NCBI RefSeq assembly: GCF_032854445.1
Contig: NC_088302.1
Location: forward strand, 21,651,788-21,715,787
DNA from: Liolophura sinensis
Lineage: Eukaryota > Mollusca > Polyplacophora > Chitonida > Chitonidae
Direction of reading: 5' to 3'
DNA: 64,000 bases
In this document: positions 46,981 to 58,679 of the stretch, piece by piece
Layout of the letters: each line of letters begins with the position of its first letter
Position numbering within the stretch: position 1 is the stretch's first letter
The notes under the pieces: model-generated
What the model saw: only the letters and a program-made list of their open reading frames with translations
The model's database searches: none
What the model was told of the DNA's origin: nothing
Made by a program: the position numbers and the translations under genes

Positions 46981-47634
46981 TTTTTTCTTCAGTTCCTCTT
47001 TCTTTCAAGTCATAAGATTAGTACAACTTCAGTATTAACCGGTTTTAAATGCATCGTGGATTTATTTATGTAAATCGCAGATTTGAAGTTATGTCATAGC
47101 TGCTCTGAACCAATCAACAGCACACTCTTTTGTCACGTGACTAGAGCACTGGGGTGAAAAAAAACCAAATTCAACTTAGGCAAGATAGACCTTGAACAAT
47201 ATTTTAGCATGAATACTGAAAAATATGGCTTTTAGGTAAGAATTTTTTCTGCAAAAATAATCAGAATGTGCCTAACCTTCAAATATGACAGTTTCATTGA
47301 CCTGCAGTTCTTAAACTGAAATTGGCAAAAATAAGCATTTCGTACATTTGGTTCCATGTTATGGAGCTGGTCCTTGCGATTAGGCCGGCGTAGCGTTACG
47401 ACCCTTTTGAGAAACAGCCTCCTGATGCTCTTAGCTATGAATACTAGTAAAATGTGTATGTATACGCCAGAATGAGTCTGGCGCTATATTGGCTATATTC
47501 CATCAATCTGTCAATCTAGTGGAAAGGGGTAGGGCGAGATAGGATAACAATTATTACCTGTGAATAATTGTTCAAGTGCGACTAGTCAAATACACCCATC
47601 CAACACATACTTTGAAATCAGAATTTTACTTCAA
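46981..47634. other. No gene recognised
   Basis: No supported feature. Confidence 0.4.
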
Positions 47635-47699
47635 GGCCGGTGGCCGTGAGTTCAAGCGGCGTAAAACACCAGTCAAGTAAATAAATAAATAAATAAATA
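47635..47699 (+). repeat. SINE group A with internal deletion
   Basis: The B-box side (GCCGTGAGTTCAAG) is joined directly to the 3' end (CGGCGTAAAACACC) and an (AAAT)n tail, so the body of about 170 bp is missing. Confidence 0.85.
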
Positions 47700-48139
47700 C
47701 TTCAAGGTTGTCAAGTTTGTCATAAAAAATGATTCTTTTCTAAAAACACCCGAGTTCAATTCTGCTGGGAAGGTAGACCTGTATATCTAAGATAGATCTA
47801 CACACTAAGGTGTGCAAAGCGCGGATATATTACCCTGTATGTTTCATTTTGACCAGGACGAAATCCACACACTTTCTTGTCCATGGCTGTAAAGATAAAA
47901 GATGTCTGGTTTGGCCAAATGTTTCACGTTGGCGATTAATGTCTTTCAAAACATCTGCAACCTTGAACTTGAGAGAGTGAGGGAAGGCTGCTTTGTGGCC
48001 ATTGCAAGTGTCAGGTGTTCCTATGAAGTTATTGATACTCTGTGATGATCGTTGGTGACCAGTTGTCTTCCACCAAAATGGTGTGCGCATATCTGTACGT
48101 CACACGTGTGAAAGTTCGCCCGTAACTTCCCAAAGGTGT
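47700..48139. other. No gene recognised
   Basis: No supported feature. Confidence 0.4.
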
Positions 48140-48235
48140 ATGGTTTATCCCAATCACTCCGGTTTCCTCAGATCTTCATGGTATATGTATGAAAACATAA
48201 TTGTTGAGTACGACTTCAAGCAACAACCAATGTTT
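48140..48235 (+). repeat. SINE 3' end, group B-like
   Basis: CAATCACTCCGGTTTCCTC, then GTATGAAAACATAATTGTTG and AGTACGACTTCAAGCAAC. Confidence 0.6.
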
Positions 48236-48389
48236 AATTTCTGGAACAAAAATCAGACCATTTTAAAGACAACGGCTTGTGCCGTCAGTCGCACAAGTAT
48301 AAATTTAATGGAAAGTTTTGACGTGCACACATGCGTATATGCTATTGGTGTTCACCATACTTGGACATTTGTATTATCTGATAAGCCAC

Positions 48390-48580
48390 TCAAAAGATCG
48401 AATTCGAAACTCTTGGTGGCTGCCTCTCCAATCGTAGGCGGGAACGTCCTCCAGTAACCTGTGGATAGTCATGAATTTCTGCCCAGTCTCCTCCCACCAA
48501 AATGCTGGCGAAATAAGCGAAATATTCTTCAGTATGGCGTAAAATTCCGATCAAACAAATAAATAAATCAAAAGATCGAA
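48390..48580 (+). repeat. SINE group A, 5'-truncated, with 13-bp target-site duplication
   Basis: The 13-bp TCAAAAGATCGAA is present at both ends (48390-48402 and 48568-48580). The insert begins near the B box and runs to GTATGGCGTAAAATTCCGAT and the CAAATAAATAAA tail. The perfect duplication marks this as a genuine, fairly young retroposition. Confidence 0.93.
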
Positions 48581-48584
48581 GACT

Positions 48585-48795
48585 GATACAGAAGGATTTT
48601 GATTTATTTATTTGATTCATGTTTTACATTATACTCAAGAATATTTCACTTTTACGACGGCGACCAGCATTATGGTGAAAGGAAACCGGACACAGCCCGG
48701 AGGAAACCCACGACCATTCACAGGTTGCTGGCGGAGAGGAAGCCAGCGTGGGCTGGACTTGAACTCACGGCGACACATTAGTGAGATACAGAAGG
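48585..48795 (-). repeat. SINE group A, with 11-bp target-site duplication
   Basis: Minus-orientation copy flanked by perfect GATACAGAAGG (48585-48595 and 48785-48795). It lies tail to tail with the preceding SINE, 27 bp apart. The head is truncated after the B-box side. Confidence 0.93.
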
Positions 48796-49870
48796 GCTAT
48801 GTGGACTGCTTTTATATATATTTATATTGAATATTTCCATATATCTATAACAAACCCGAAAACTGCCCCCATGTTAAGTGATAGACGAATATTTATTTTA
48901 ATAAGCATGGCTAAACATCAATCCATTTATTGTCATCGGAAATGCATGACCTTTAGTTTTAGTACCGAGTGACAAGCGTATCGTGAAGCGTGACCTGTTA
49001 GTGACCTGACGCTCTGGTCCCTCTTACCCTGGCTCTCACCTGAACGATGAATGAGGTCAAATAACAAGACGTGGTCAATCATGCGAATAACGGACCACAT
49101 ATCGAAGTGATCTGGATTTCATAAACAGTTTTCATAATGTATTCATGTCAATGTAACTTTTTTGAATGGCATTTAGAACTTGTGAGAATCCACGTGAAGT
49201 AAACTCGTCTGGAGATTCTACGTGGATCCCAGCCCCATTTTATCTATGGGCGACATTTCGGTGGAGACATACATGTACTAACGAGGTTGTCAAAGTGTAA
49301 TCGTTACGCTTGGCAACGCTACATGTTACAGTATACCTAGACATAGCCCACATTCTGTGTACGAGATAAATGAAGTTGTTAATCCATAGAATCCAGATAT
49401 TCATGTATAAAACATTAATTTAGCGGATAGATATGTCTCTAGCTTTATTATGACATGTGTATGCAACGCAGTTTTCCTGTTGTGTGCTTTGTTCCAACAT
49501 ACAGACTCGTTCGTAAAAATGCAACCATCCCCACCCTGTTTAAAATTTATTTGTACCACTCCATATACTAGCATACAGAAATACTGTATTATCCGATTTC
49601 CTACAGTAATGATATTATAAAACTGTCAGAATTTATCTGCAGTACTAAATACGTATGGAAAGGCTGCAGATTGACGTATCTGTTGTCCCAATCGTAAATA
49701 TACATAAATAAACGTAAATAAATCTTGACTAGATCCGACTCATGCGCTCTATAACACTGTAGTCCTATAGTTATGTCTGCTGCATCATAATTTCACTACA
49801 GATTTTCATAACAGATTTTTTTAATTCAACGCATGCAAGTATAGCTAGAACATAAATATCCGATGTTTTA
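48796..49870. other. No gene recognised
   Basis: AT-rich; nothing supported. Confidence 0.45.
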
Positions 49871-50136
49871 CCCGATAATGTCTTATTTTTTATTAATGAT
49901 TTATGTATTTATTTGATTGTATACGACGGCGGCCAGCATTATGGTGGGGGGAAACCGAGCCGAGCCCGGGAAACCCACGACCATCCGCAGGCTGCTGTTA
50001 GAACTTCCCACTTACGGCCGGAGAGGAAGCCAGCATGGACTTGAACTCACAGCGACCGCATTGGCGAGAGGCACATGGGTCATTGCGCTGTGCTGGCGTG
50101 CTGACTCCCTCGGCCGCGGAAGCCCCGATGATATCT
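49871..50136 (-). repeat. SINE group A, near full length, with probable target-site duplication
   Basis: Minus-orientation copy with the head intact (complement of CTCGGCCGCGGAAGCCCC) but the 3' end deleted between the (TTTA)n tail and GTATACGACGGCGGCC. Flanking CCCGATAATGTCT and CCCGATGATATCT match at 11 of 13 positions. Confidence 0.88.
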
Positions 50137-50267
50137 GACATTTCATCTATATCGTATCTCTGTCTTATATTATATACCTAAAACTGATTTTATCCATGTG
50201 CAGTACGCAATGTATATTTGGATTATCACGTATAACCAATCTGAGTAACTATTGGAGGGGGTCTCAT

Positions 50268-50440
50268 TATTTATTTATTTATTTATTTATGATGGTGATC
50301 ATCATTTGGCTTAGGACACTTGAGTGGTAGGGTTAAGCAACCGACTTTTGGCAAGTTATTGACGAACCTCCAGATATGCGTCGTAGACGAGTGATCTTCA
50401 ACGAACATTAGACTGAGAAATCGGTCTCACGATCGTCATT
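50268..50440 (-). repeat. SINE group C
   Basis: The (ATTT)n tail is followed by TTGGCAAGTTATTGACGAAC, CTCCAGATATGCGTCGTAGA and GTGATCTTCAACGAACATTA, matching the 52.5-kb copy. Confidence 0.6.
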
Positions 50441-50524
50441 GACCGTTTATTGTCCCCAAGGGCCCCACAAGCGGTGAGAACACCAAGGGTGGGGGAGGGA
50501 GTCTACAAACTGCAAAAGCTACAT

Positions 50525-50632
50525 GTATTTGTCCCGGGTTCCTCCCATTCACCATTATGCTTGCCGCCGTCGTATAAGCGAAACATTCTCGGGTACGAGA
50601 AACATGAATCAAATATAAATAGATAAATACAT
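50525..50632 (+). repeat. SINE group A, 3' half
   Basis: CCGGGTTCCTCCCATTCACC, ATTATGCTTGCCGCCGTCGT, then AAGCGAAACATTCTCGGGTA and a diverged AAAT-type tail. Confidence 0.85.
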
Positions 50633-50799
50633 GTATTTGTTGTATCATATTAGCAAACCGATTGCCAAATACGGTACTCTCGTATGTAATGTATTACTGG
50701 TAATCTTGAACTGATGTAGTACTAAAACATAACAGTTTATCTGTTATGTTGGCCCATGTTTGCGGATTACGCTATGTATATTAGCCCTGTACTTCCACC

Positions 50800-51047
50800 A
50801 TTTATTTATTTATTCATTTGATTGGTGTTTTATGCCGTACAGAAGAATATTTCACTTACACGACGGCGGCCAGCATTATGGTGGGAGGGAACCGGACAGA
50901 GCCCGAGGGAAACCCACGATCATCCGCAGGTTGATGACACACCTTCCCACGTACGGTCGGAGAGGAAGCCAGCATGAGCTGGACTTGAACTCACAGCGTG
51001 AGAGGCTTCTGGGTCATTACGCTGCGCTTGCGCGCTAACCCAAGGAA
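50800..51047 (-). repeat. SINE group A, near full length
   Basis: Minus-orientation copy from (TTTA)n through GCGGCCAGCATTATGGTGGG to the head (GCGCTTGCGCGCTAACCC). It lies tail to tail with the copy at 50525-50632. Confidence 0.92.
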
Positions 51048-52409
51048 CCTGTATCCTATTAGATATTTATATTTATCGCTCTATCGCAACAGGCATACTA
51101 AGTTCATGATTCTAATTCCTATATGTATGTAACACTTCAGAGTTTGAGTTTGAGTCTGGTATTTTTCTTCACGCTGCGCTAGGCACACGACAGATGTTGG
51201 GTGCATGAGCAATTTGTTTCGATTATCTTGAATGGATTTTGTTGCTGATCTATATATGTGATTCCAGACACGTTTTGCTGTACAAGGTTCTTGTACATGT
51301 ATTTTCTGTTCTTAGCAGCGCATCAGATTGCAGTTGTCAATGTCACCTTGAGTTTATAGTACAAGGCGAGGCGTCGCGCGGCGAGTCTTTGATGTTCGCC
51401 GAACAGCAACGTTTGGTACGGGATACTTGGATCGGCAACATTTCCACATGCCAAAACGTGACACTGTCACATAATGGTTTTAACAGAAAGCTCAAAGCTA
51501 GGAGTACATTGCGTGTGTTCAGAGACCAAAAGAACAAAGAGACCGACTGCACAAAACGAGTTCTCTAACTGCCACGTTTACGTAAATCAAAACATTTCAC
51601 GTTTTAATGTCTCCACTAAATTTGTATATTGTCACCTGGCTTCTAGAGGAGAATATAGAAGTGTAACCGCTAAAAAACTTTAACCAAACAAACAGTCCAG
51701 TTGTTCAGAAGTGTATTAGCACTTAATCCAAGCATTAACTTTAGTCATCAGTTTCACGAATGCATTAAAAAAATGCATTCAAGAGAATCAGATCTAAATT
51801 TTATTAACTTAGGTTTTATTAACTTAATTCCAGTATCAGTTTTACTCCACTTACTTTGTATTGCGATGAAAAGGGATATAACTATTACCTGTCACACACT
51901 TTTCAAAGGGATCAAGCAGCTATAGTCACCATGCATGGTATTTAACGAAAATATTCATTATGGTATTTAACTTTATTTTAAACTTACAATAAAAAAGTTA
52001 CTTCCACAGATTATATTAAGGGGGCAGGGGGTGTCTGGGGAAGTTTTTATGTGGGGTTTTCTTCTTGTTTTTTGGCAGAGGGAGACGGGCACTTAGCTTA
52101 AGGGATCGATATTGCCTTATGTAACATCCCTGCCATACCCAGCCTAAAACACACAATTTAAGACGGCACTAGAACAGAATAGCCTGCAGAAGGCGGTGTG
52201 CAAGTGTGTTTAGAGTTGGGCTTATTTCACTATAGACCGGATATCAGTTCGTATAGAGAGCGGGGAAGTCAACACTGATAAATTCTTGTGCTCGTCAAAG
52301 AGGGTCCTCGCCCAACTCCTGTTAGGGATGGGGACGAGATATATGCCAAGTTGGGGATTCTCCAGGAATGTATTAATGTTAGTATTCGAGACGGGGCAAC
52401 TTCGATGTT
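51048..52409. other. No gene recognised
   Basis: A 109-codon plus-strand frame (51239-51568) contains FAEQQRLVRDTW, superficially like a globin A helix, but nothing after it is globin-like. No supported gene. Confidence 0.4.
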
Positions 52410-52640
52410 GATGATTGATTGCTTGACTGAATTTTATTTACCGCAACAACGATGTACGATGCCGATAAGGTTTATAGGTTTATATAACTGAAATGCCCGG
52501 GGTAAACCACCGATCTTGGACAAGTTACTGGCGAACTTTGCCAGACGTGACGTGCATGCGGATACTCATTCCAAAATTGCGCTGAAGACAAGTGGTCTTC
52601 AATGAATGCAACACACTAAGGGTATATTTTCATCAAGGCC
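52410..52640 (-). repeat. SINE group C, best copy
   Basis: Plus strand: AATGCCCGGGGTAAACCACC, GATCTTGGACAAGTTACTGG, CGAACTTTGCCAGACGTGAC and AAGTGGTCTTCAATGAATGC. Minus orientation is inferred from related copies whose 3' ends are readable. Confidence 0.6.
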
Positions 52641-52849
52641 TGGTGAGAGCAAAGGGACCCATGTCCTCGGCAGTGATGTTTTGGTTTACAACATGCAAAT
52701 AAGAAAATAAGTGCAATATTTAGCTCTACGGGTCTAACCAGTTATCGGCTAGTTGAGGATAGTGGGACACACACGATGGTGGGTCAATTCTTTAAGTTTA
52801 TAGCACACTGGGAGGGAGGAAAGCAGTTTTTAAGACAATAGGACTGGTA

Positions 52850-54335
52850 ATATTAAGGATAATCACCACTTGTGTAGAAGGCAGTATGGTACAATACGAT
52901 CGGGATGGAGATTACGATTTGGGAGTGGGGAATATATATGGAGTAATCTGGGGGTGGACAGGTACTCCGGCTGAGGTGAAGAATGGTTCTTAAACAGTAC
53001 GGATTTCTACTGAGTGTGTGTTTTGGATAATAAGGTATTAATCCATAACATATTTGGTTCATTTTTGAGGACGACAAGGGACAAGAGATTTTATTGAATC
53101 AGGACTATCGGTTGAGGGAACATAGGCTACAATTTCTTAGAAGACGAGGATTTTGGATGGGCTTGTGTTGAGGAGTATATGTGCAAGCTCGGGTCGTACA
53201 GGGATTCCGACTGAGGGAAGGTTAAGGGAACACAAGGCGTTAACCTACACTACAGCATATTTGGAGAGGAGTGCAGTTTTGGGGACTCAAAAGCACTGAG
53301 CAGGTTCTGGCAGACCATCCCTTGTACGGCCGGAGAGGAAGCCAGCATGAGCTGGACTTGAATCTATACGTCGAAACAGACATTCGTACATCAGCCGTCA
53401 ACCAATTAGGACGCTCAAGGTCAATAATCGCAAGGCCAATTCCCCAAAACGACCTTTTACACAAACGACCAAAGACCTAAGAAAGTATATGAAGTGCGAA
53501 TTTAGGACGGAATCATGCAAAAATAAGTAGTCAACAGTTTTCAGTGATGTTGGAAAGACGCAAGGTACGTTCTGGGCGACTGAGTGAAATCAGTATTCAG
53601 ATCGTGAACTATGCTAGAATATCAGTTGTCGATAACAAAATATGTATCTCAGTTGCGTTTTTATTACAACTGTTCATATATTCAACGCAGCGATCTTATT
53701 CAACACGATGAACATACGGCCCCTAGCCTAGTTACAGGGACCACATTGGTGAGAGGCTCCTGGGTCATTGTGCCGCGCTGGCATGCTAACCCACTTGGCC
53801 ACGGATGCCCCCATTGAACAGTCTTGCTATAACTCTCATGCAAAAGGATGTATATGCCTCCTATTAAATAAAACAGCCACGCTGAATACATGAACACTTG
53901 CAATCAAAGCGCAACTTAGATAATATTTTGGATCAACAAGTCCCTTGATGCTCCAGTTGGATATGATGATATCCTTGATGCTTGAGGTTATGTTGATACC
54001 GCGTGAGGGTGTGCATTGTGAGGGAATATATGATTCAGCAAATAAGTTGAAATAAGGGTGCGTTACGGCAATATAGGGAAAAAAGTTCCAGTAAAAAGGG
54101 GAATTTCGGATGAGTGTGATTTGGGAATATAGGGTGCAATCTCAAAGACGATAATGATTCCAACTGAAGGCATGCATATTGTGGGAATACACAGTACGTT
54201 GCAAGAGACTGAGGATATGTTGTGGGAATATAAGCCACAATTCCGGTTGGGGTGGGGATTTCGGTTTAGAAGAAATACAGGAAATAAATACTGCAATCTC
54301 GATGAAGACAAGGATTCCGGGAGCAGATGCAACCT
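52850..54335 (+). repeat. Degenerate tandem repeat, unit roughly 60-75 bp, interrupted by a SINE
   Basis: Variants of GGGAATATAGGGTGCAATCT and GACGAGGATTCCGACTGAGG recur throughout, for example at 52925, 53130, 53195, 54065, 54120, 54180 and 54295. The copies are too diverged to fix a period by eye. Confidence 0.55.
53303..53814 (-). repeat. SINE group A split by an insertion
   Basis: The body part (53303-53363: CTGGCAGACCATCCCTTGTA to GCTGGACTTGAA) and the head part (about 53734-53814: GACCACATTGGTGAGAGGCT to GGCCACGGATGCCCCC) are collinear pieces of one minus-orientation SINE. About 370 bp of unrelated sequence separates them at the point just past the B box. No clear terminal repeats were seen on the insert. 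Confidence 0.75.
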
Positions 54336-54649
54336 CCATGTCGGTAAATGTCAAGTCAAAGCTCAATCGTGTAAGAACAACACGCGGCACAGCTGAATAT
54401 AAGAGATTCTGTCCATATACGTATAATAATTTGTCATTTTCGTGCAATTTAAACAGGGAAAAATTTATGCAGAAGAATTGAAAGAATTACGTTGTAGCTT
54501 CAATGCAATGGAATTTAATTTGAGCTCTACACATGTATTATCCAATTCCGAACTGCATGATACTTTTGTGACCATGACAAAACAAATATTTGCCACGATA
54601 TTGATGGAGTATCTTCATATGACATAAAACCATTATCATTCATTCAAAC

Positions 54650-55055
54650 CAAACATCAATTGGAGCCCCCTGGGTCCAAACAGACTGAATTAAACCTACA
54701 GTGGTGGCAGTGAATGTTAGATCTCGCTCGTTGTCCCCTGGGCATTCCGACGCCGGCTCATCTGCAGACGATCATCCCTTGACCAATGGGATAGCGAACT
54801 GTATCGGCTGTGGTTGTAAGTTAGGATGTTTGTGAGCTACACGTATCTGCCCAAATACAAGCTGAATCGGCTGCGGTTTTGTCAACATGCTTGGGAGTTG
54901 AGGAAAGCACCTAGGGTCGATTGCGGCTTTAAGTCGGTCTGTTTTAGTACAAAACGATAAAGAGATGCGGTTTCCTATACAGGCTCAGTCTGGTTTCCTG
55001 TGCCAATAAACCCGGTCGCCACCATGCTAATTAATCTCCAGCAATCATCTTTAAA
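54650..55055. promoter_or_regulatory. Repeat-free, GC-richer island
   Basis: Non-repetitive sequence with GATCGGC-like GAATCGGCTGCGG and GTATCGGCTGTGG motifs, and CTAATTAATCTCC (paired-type homeodomain site). No coding frame. Candidate conserved element on composition only. Confidence 0.22.
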
Positions 55056-55069
55056 CATCATGTATATCG

Positions 55070-57200
55070 TCACTGAAGTATTTTTGCACTCTTTCTAAGC
55101 TACATCACGATCAGGTTTGAACAACACTACCATCGTCATTGAATTATATTAGCATGATCATTGTCATTAAATTAACTTGTTCTAGTTCTTAATGGCATGG
55201 TCTAAACTGTGACAAATTCGCCGTAAACGATCAACATGACTTGAAGCATGTAGTCTCTACAGATGATTGTATGAGTGATACATTTGCGTGTCCGTGACGT
55301 ATGGGTTTACAGGACAAGCCCCTGTTGACGGGAGCGTGGGATTTGGTCTCTCACGTACACAGCCCGCCCCTAGACACTCGCAATGCATGACGAGCGCCAA
55401 TTGAAATACTCCTATTAACGAACCGGAACCTTGCCAATTTAAGCTGGTTGTTAGCGCGCGAGAAGCCGGTCTGAGCGGTCGGGTAATACTGAAATTGATT
55501 GGGGTTCGATTAGCGCGTGGCGTCTCCCCTCACACCAGGGTACAGATCCCAAACCGCGGTTTACTGCATGCTGCTCCATACTGGCCTCTGTCAGACAGCC
55601 CGGGAAATGCACCACAGCTCTGATTATCTCCGTTCATACTGCACTCACCCACGGCCTCAGTGTGAGCTCACAGCAAATACGCAAGATATTATATGTACAA
55701 ATGTAGCCACTTGGATTATATCCCTGTTCAGCTGATATCGTTTGGATACACATGGAAACGTAAAATATACAAAAACGTTTCCAATAATTCATTGAGTATA
55801 CCTATAATTCTTAACAAAATTATGTTTTCGTCCTCACTGAGGAATAGTGTATTCCATCCTTATTAAGTCAGTTACATATAATAAAAGATTTACAGCGCAG
55901 AGAGTAAAACCAGAGCAGCGACAACAGTGTAGTAATTGGCAAATGGTTACACGTAACTGGTGAAATACGACCACTTGTCAATTTACCTCAGTTAACTTGC
56001 CTCAGTTGTACCCAGAACAGCTTTGAAAACAATTTCCTCCTGATCACTGAATTACACTTCTTTCCTCGTTGAATTATAATTATTACTCTAAATATTGAAG
56101 ACGGTTTGCATTGTAATTAAATGTTATTTCATCCTGATATTAATCCGAACATTTTGGTAATGGACAACATTTTCTTCGTCATTAAATTACACTGCCATTT
56201 TTATTAAATTATGTAACTTTTAACACTAAAGAACGCTTTCGTTGTATAATTGTGTGCAAGTCCGTCCTCAGTTTGTTACATTACTGTCAGAAGAAACGTT
56301 TATTCCTGAGTCGTTCCCAATTAAATTATGTCTCCGTTCTTATTGAGGAACATTGTAGCTAACAATTCGGTATACTGACCAACATTTTCAACGCCATTAA
56401 TTGAATTACACTTCCATTCGCATTAAACTATATTACTATACATACTGTTTAATGGACGTTTTCGTCGTAATTAAATTGTATACATCGTTGGTTCTCCTTA
56501 TATACATGTATACCAAGAATTTCAGGTTTGAAGAAAATGTTCATCGTTATTTAATTAAATTTTGCTTCTTAATTAAATTTCATTTCCATTCTCATTCTGC
56601 TGTATATATCTAGCGTTTCCGGATTAAGCAAGATTTCCATCACCATTGAATTGCACGTCCTCTCTCATTAAACTATACATAACCTTAAATACTGAAGAGC
56701 GTAAATTTTCGTAAATTTTAATTTTCAGTGTGCTACATTACCATCAGCTTTTAAACAACTTTTACATCGCCAGTGAGTAATTATTGCATTCTCTTTGAGC
56801 TACGTCATCATGAGCTTTGAACAACACTACCCCATCGTCATTGAATTATATTTCCGGGATGACTGAGCCACTTTAAAGTAACTCAACATTTGTATCTTTA
56901 AGGGATTTAATTTCCATTCACTTCACAACACTTACTTCACTGACTCGCTACACAGATAGAGTAGTACCACAAATCAACCGTTGTCCCACATTACCTTGTT
57001 TTACGTTTGTTTCAGCAAAATGGGTTGCACATACTTCCTACAGTATTGAACTAGTTTTCATTTGGCATTGATCTAAACTCTCTTACGCACTGAACTAGAC
57101 ACATTTTACCACAGTACTATGTTCTACGTATAAGCACCTTAAGCTTACGTTTCCTTAAAGATTACAAGCTCATTGCACTGTTCTTCGCATTTAACTAAAT
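55070..57200 (+). repeat. Degenerate AT-rich repeat domain (CATTGAATTA family)
   Basis: Phrases such as CATCGTCATTGAATTATA, CGCCATTAATTGAATTACAC and TTCCATTCTCATTAAATT recur through 2 kb. A longer block, GAACAACACTAC, then CATCGTCATTGAATTATAT, with a shared left flank, occurs at 55087-55160 and again at 56782-56860. It looks like a very old tandem array, interrupted by the island at 55.25-55.73 kb. Confidence 0.55.
55250..55735. promoter_or_regulatory. Repeat-free, GC-richer island
   Basis: Non-repetitive sequence with the 12-bp palindrome AAACCGCGGTTT at 55551 (back-to-back Runx-like half sites), GGGGTTCGATTAGCGCG and a CpG-rich middle. Candidate regulatory element. Confidence 0.22.
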
Positions 57201-57317
57201 ATGCAGTTCGCATGTGCATTCATCAACGAGCATGGAACATTCTCTTTAAAATATATTTCCGCCAGCAACTTGCCAAAGGTCGAGCGGTCACAATCCTCCC
57301 CGCTCCCACAAAAAAAA

Positions 57318-57368
57318 TTACCATCGTCGTTTGTATGGCGTTAAACACCAATCAATAAATCAATAAAA
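57318..57368 (+). repeat. SINE 3' end fragment
   Basis: GTTTGTATGGCGTTAAACAC, then CAATCAATAAATCAATAAA: the shared SINE terminus in plus orientation, without a body. Confidence 0.75.
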
Positions 57369-58679
57369 ATATATCCAATAAATATGTTCCATCAAGAAAC
57401 GGTACATGAAACAGCACACTTCCGTTTCAGGTGCATCTTTCAGCTTCATACAAAGCTTGAACGTTTCTGGTCTCACAACCTATGCTTAAACCCATATCAC
57501 AATTAGAGGTTTTCTTTAAATCTTGTATATCACTCTTGGCATGTCAGATATGTTCGCAAATCATTTTTTATACTGTCTCGTATATATAACGTCCTCCTAC
57601 ACATGAAAGTCAAGGTCATTTACGAAGCAAGGTCATTCACGAAAGACTTGTCGAGAAATTGTAAAAATTTTGTGAAAGTTGATATTTGCTTTCAGTAAAA
57701 GAGAAATACTGGCCAGTGAATTTCTCAAGTAAACTATGCAAGCTTACTCCAGAAGCGAACGATCCTTCTTTAAACGTTTTCTTACGAACACCAGCTCACA
57801 ACACAAGTTTTCCTCCATATTATTACAAAAATACAAACAAACACACACAGAAATAAATATTCCAAATCTTTAACAATTTGCAGTTAAGCAATAACACCGA
57901 AACCTTTTGTTGATGAAGGAAACCATACAAGCACGAGTTTCAGTCTTGCTTTAACCACTCAAATATACGAAAACTGAAAAGTTTGACCGGAATTTTAATA
58001 TGCGCATGTACTAGCCATGCATATTAACATGCAAAATGCCTGCGTTGTATATTTGTGTGCCCTAACGAATATCACGACACCTCGTCAACAGCCTAATTTT
58101 ATTCCTTGTCCATTCTTGTTTACACAATCGTATTTTCGCAAATATAAACACGAACTGGCATATCATGTATACTTTCTTAAACAGTACATTAATCATTTTT
58201 TTATATCTTAGTTTTAATGTCACTATGCCTCGTTACTATATCTACTTAAGATGTTGCCACTACGCAAGCAAGCTGTATCCAGAGAGAGCTTTCAATTATC
58301 TCGCAAAATACCCCTTCACATATAGGCAACGGTATACTTTCTACCGATAAGATTTAGAACTTTAGAACCGATGAAACGGATAGCAACGTGAAGAGTTTTC
58401 AGTACCAACTGGTATTTCGAAGCTTTACACAAGAATAGTGAAACCGGTCTTGTGTGGACTTGGCTATTGACCATGTGACTTCGGTTAAATTGCCTATTCC
58501 TTTTTAAAGGAAATACGGAGATCAGGGAAAGTATTTATGAGAATTTAAGGCAGGGCATAATAGATGCAATCACACACAGGCACATACTTGTACGACATGC
58601 AATAATCAGTAACCCGAGAGTTACATTTAAGTTTAGCTAACATGTATGGAAGCCAGACGAGACCAAACAGCTCTCATTT
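57369..58679. other. No gene recognised
   Basis: AT-rich sequence with short open frames only. Confidence 0.45.

Noticed and set aside
51239-51568. Globin-like A helix (FAEQQRLVRDTW)
   Set aside because: The following residues do not continue as a globin B helix, no donor site fits, and a 12-residue resemblance is too short.
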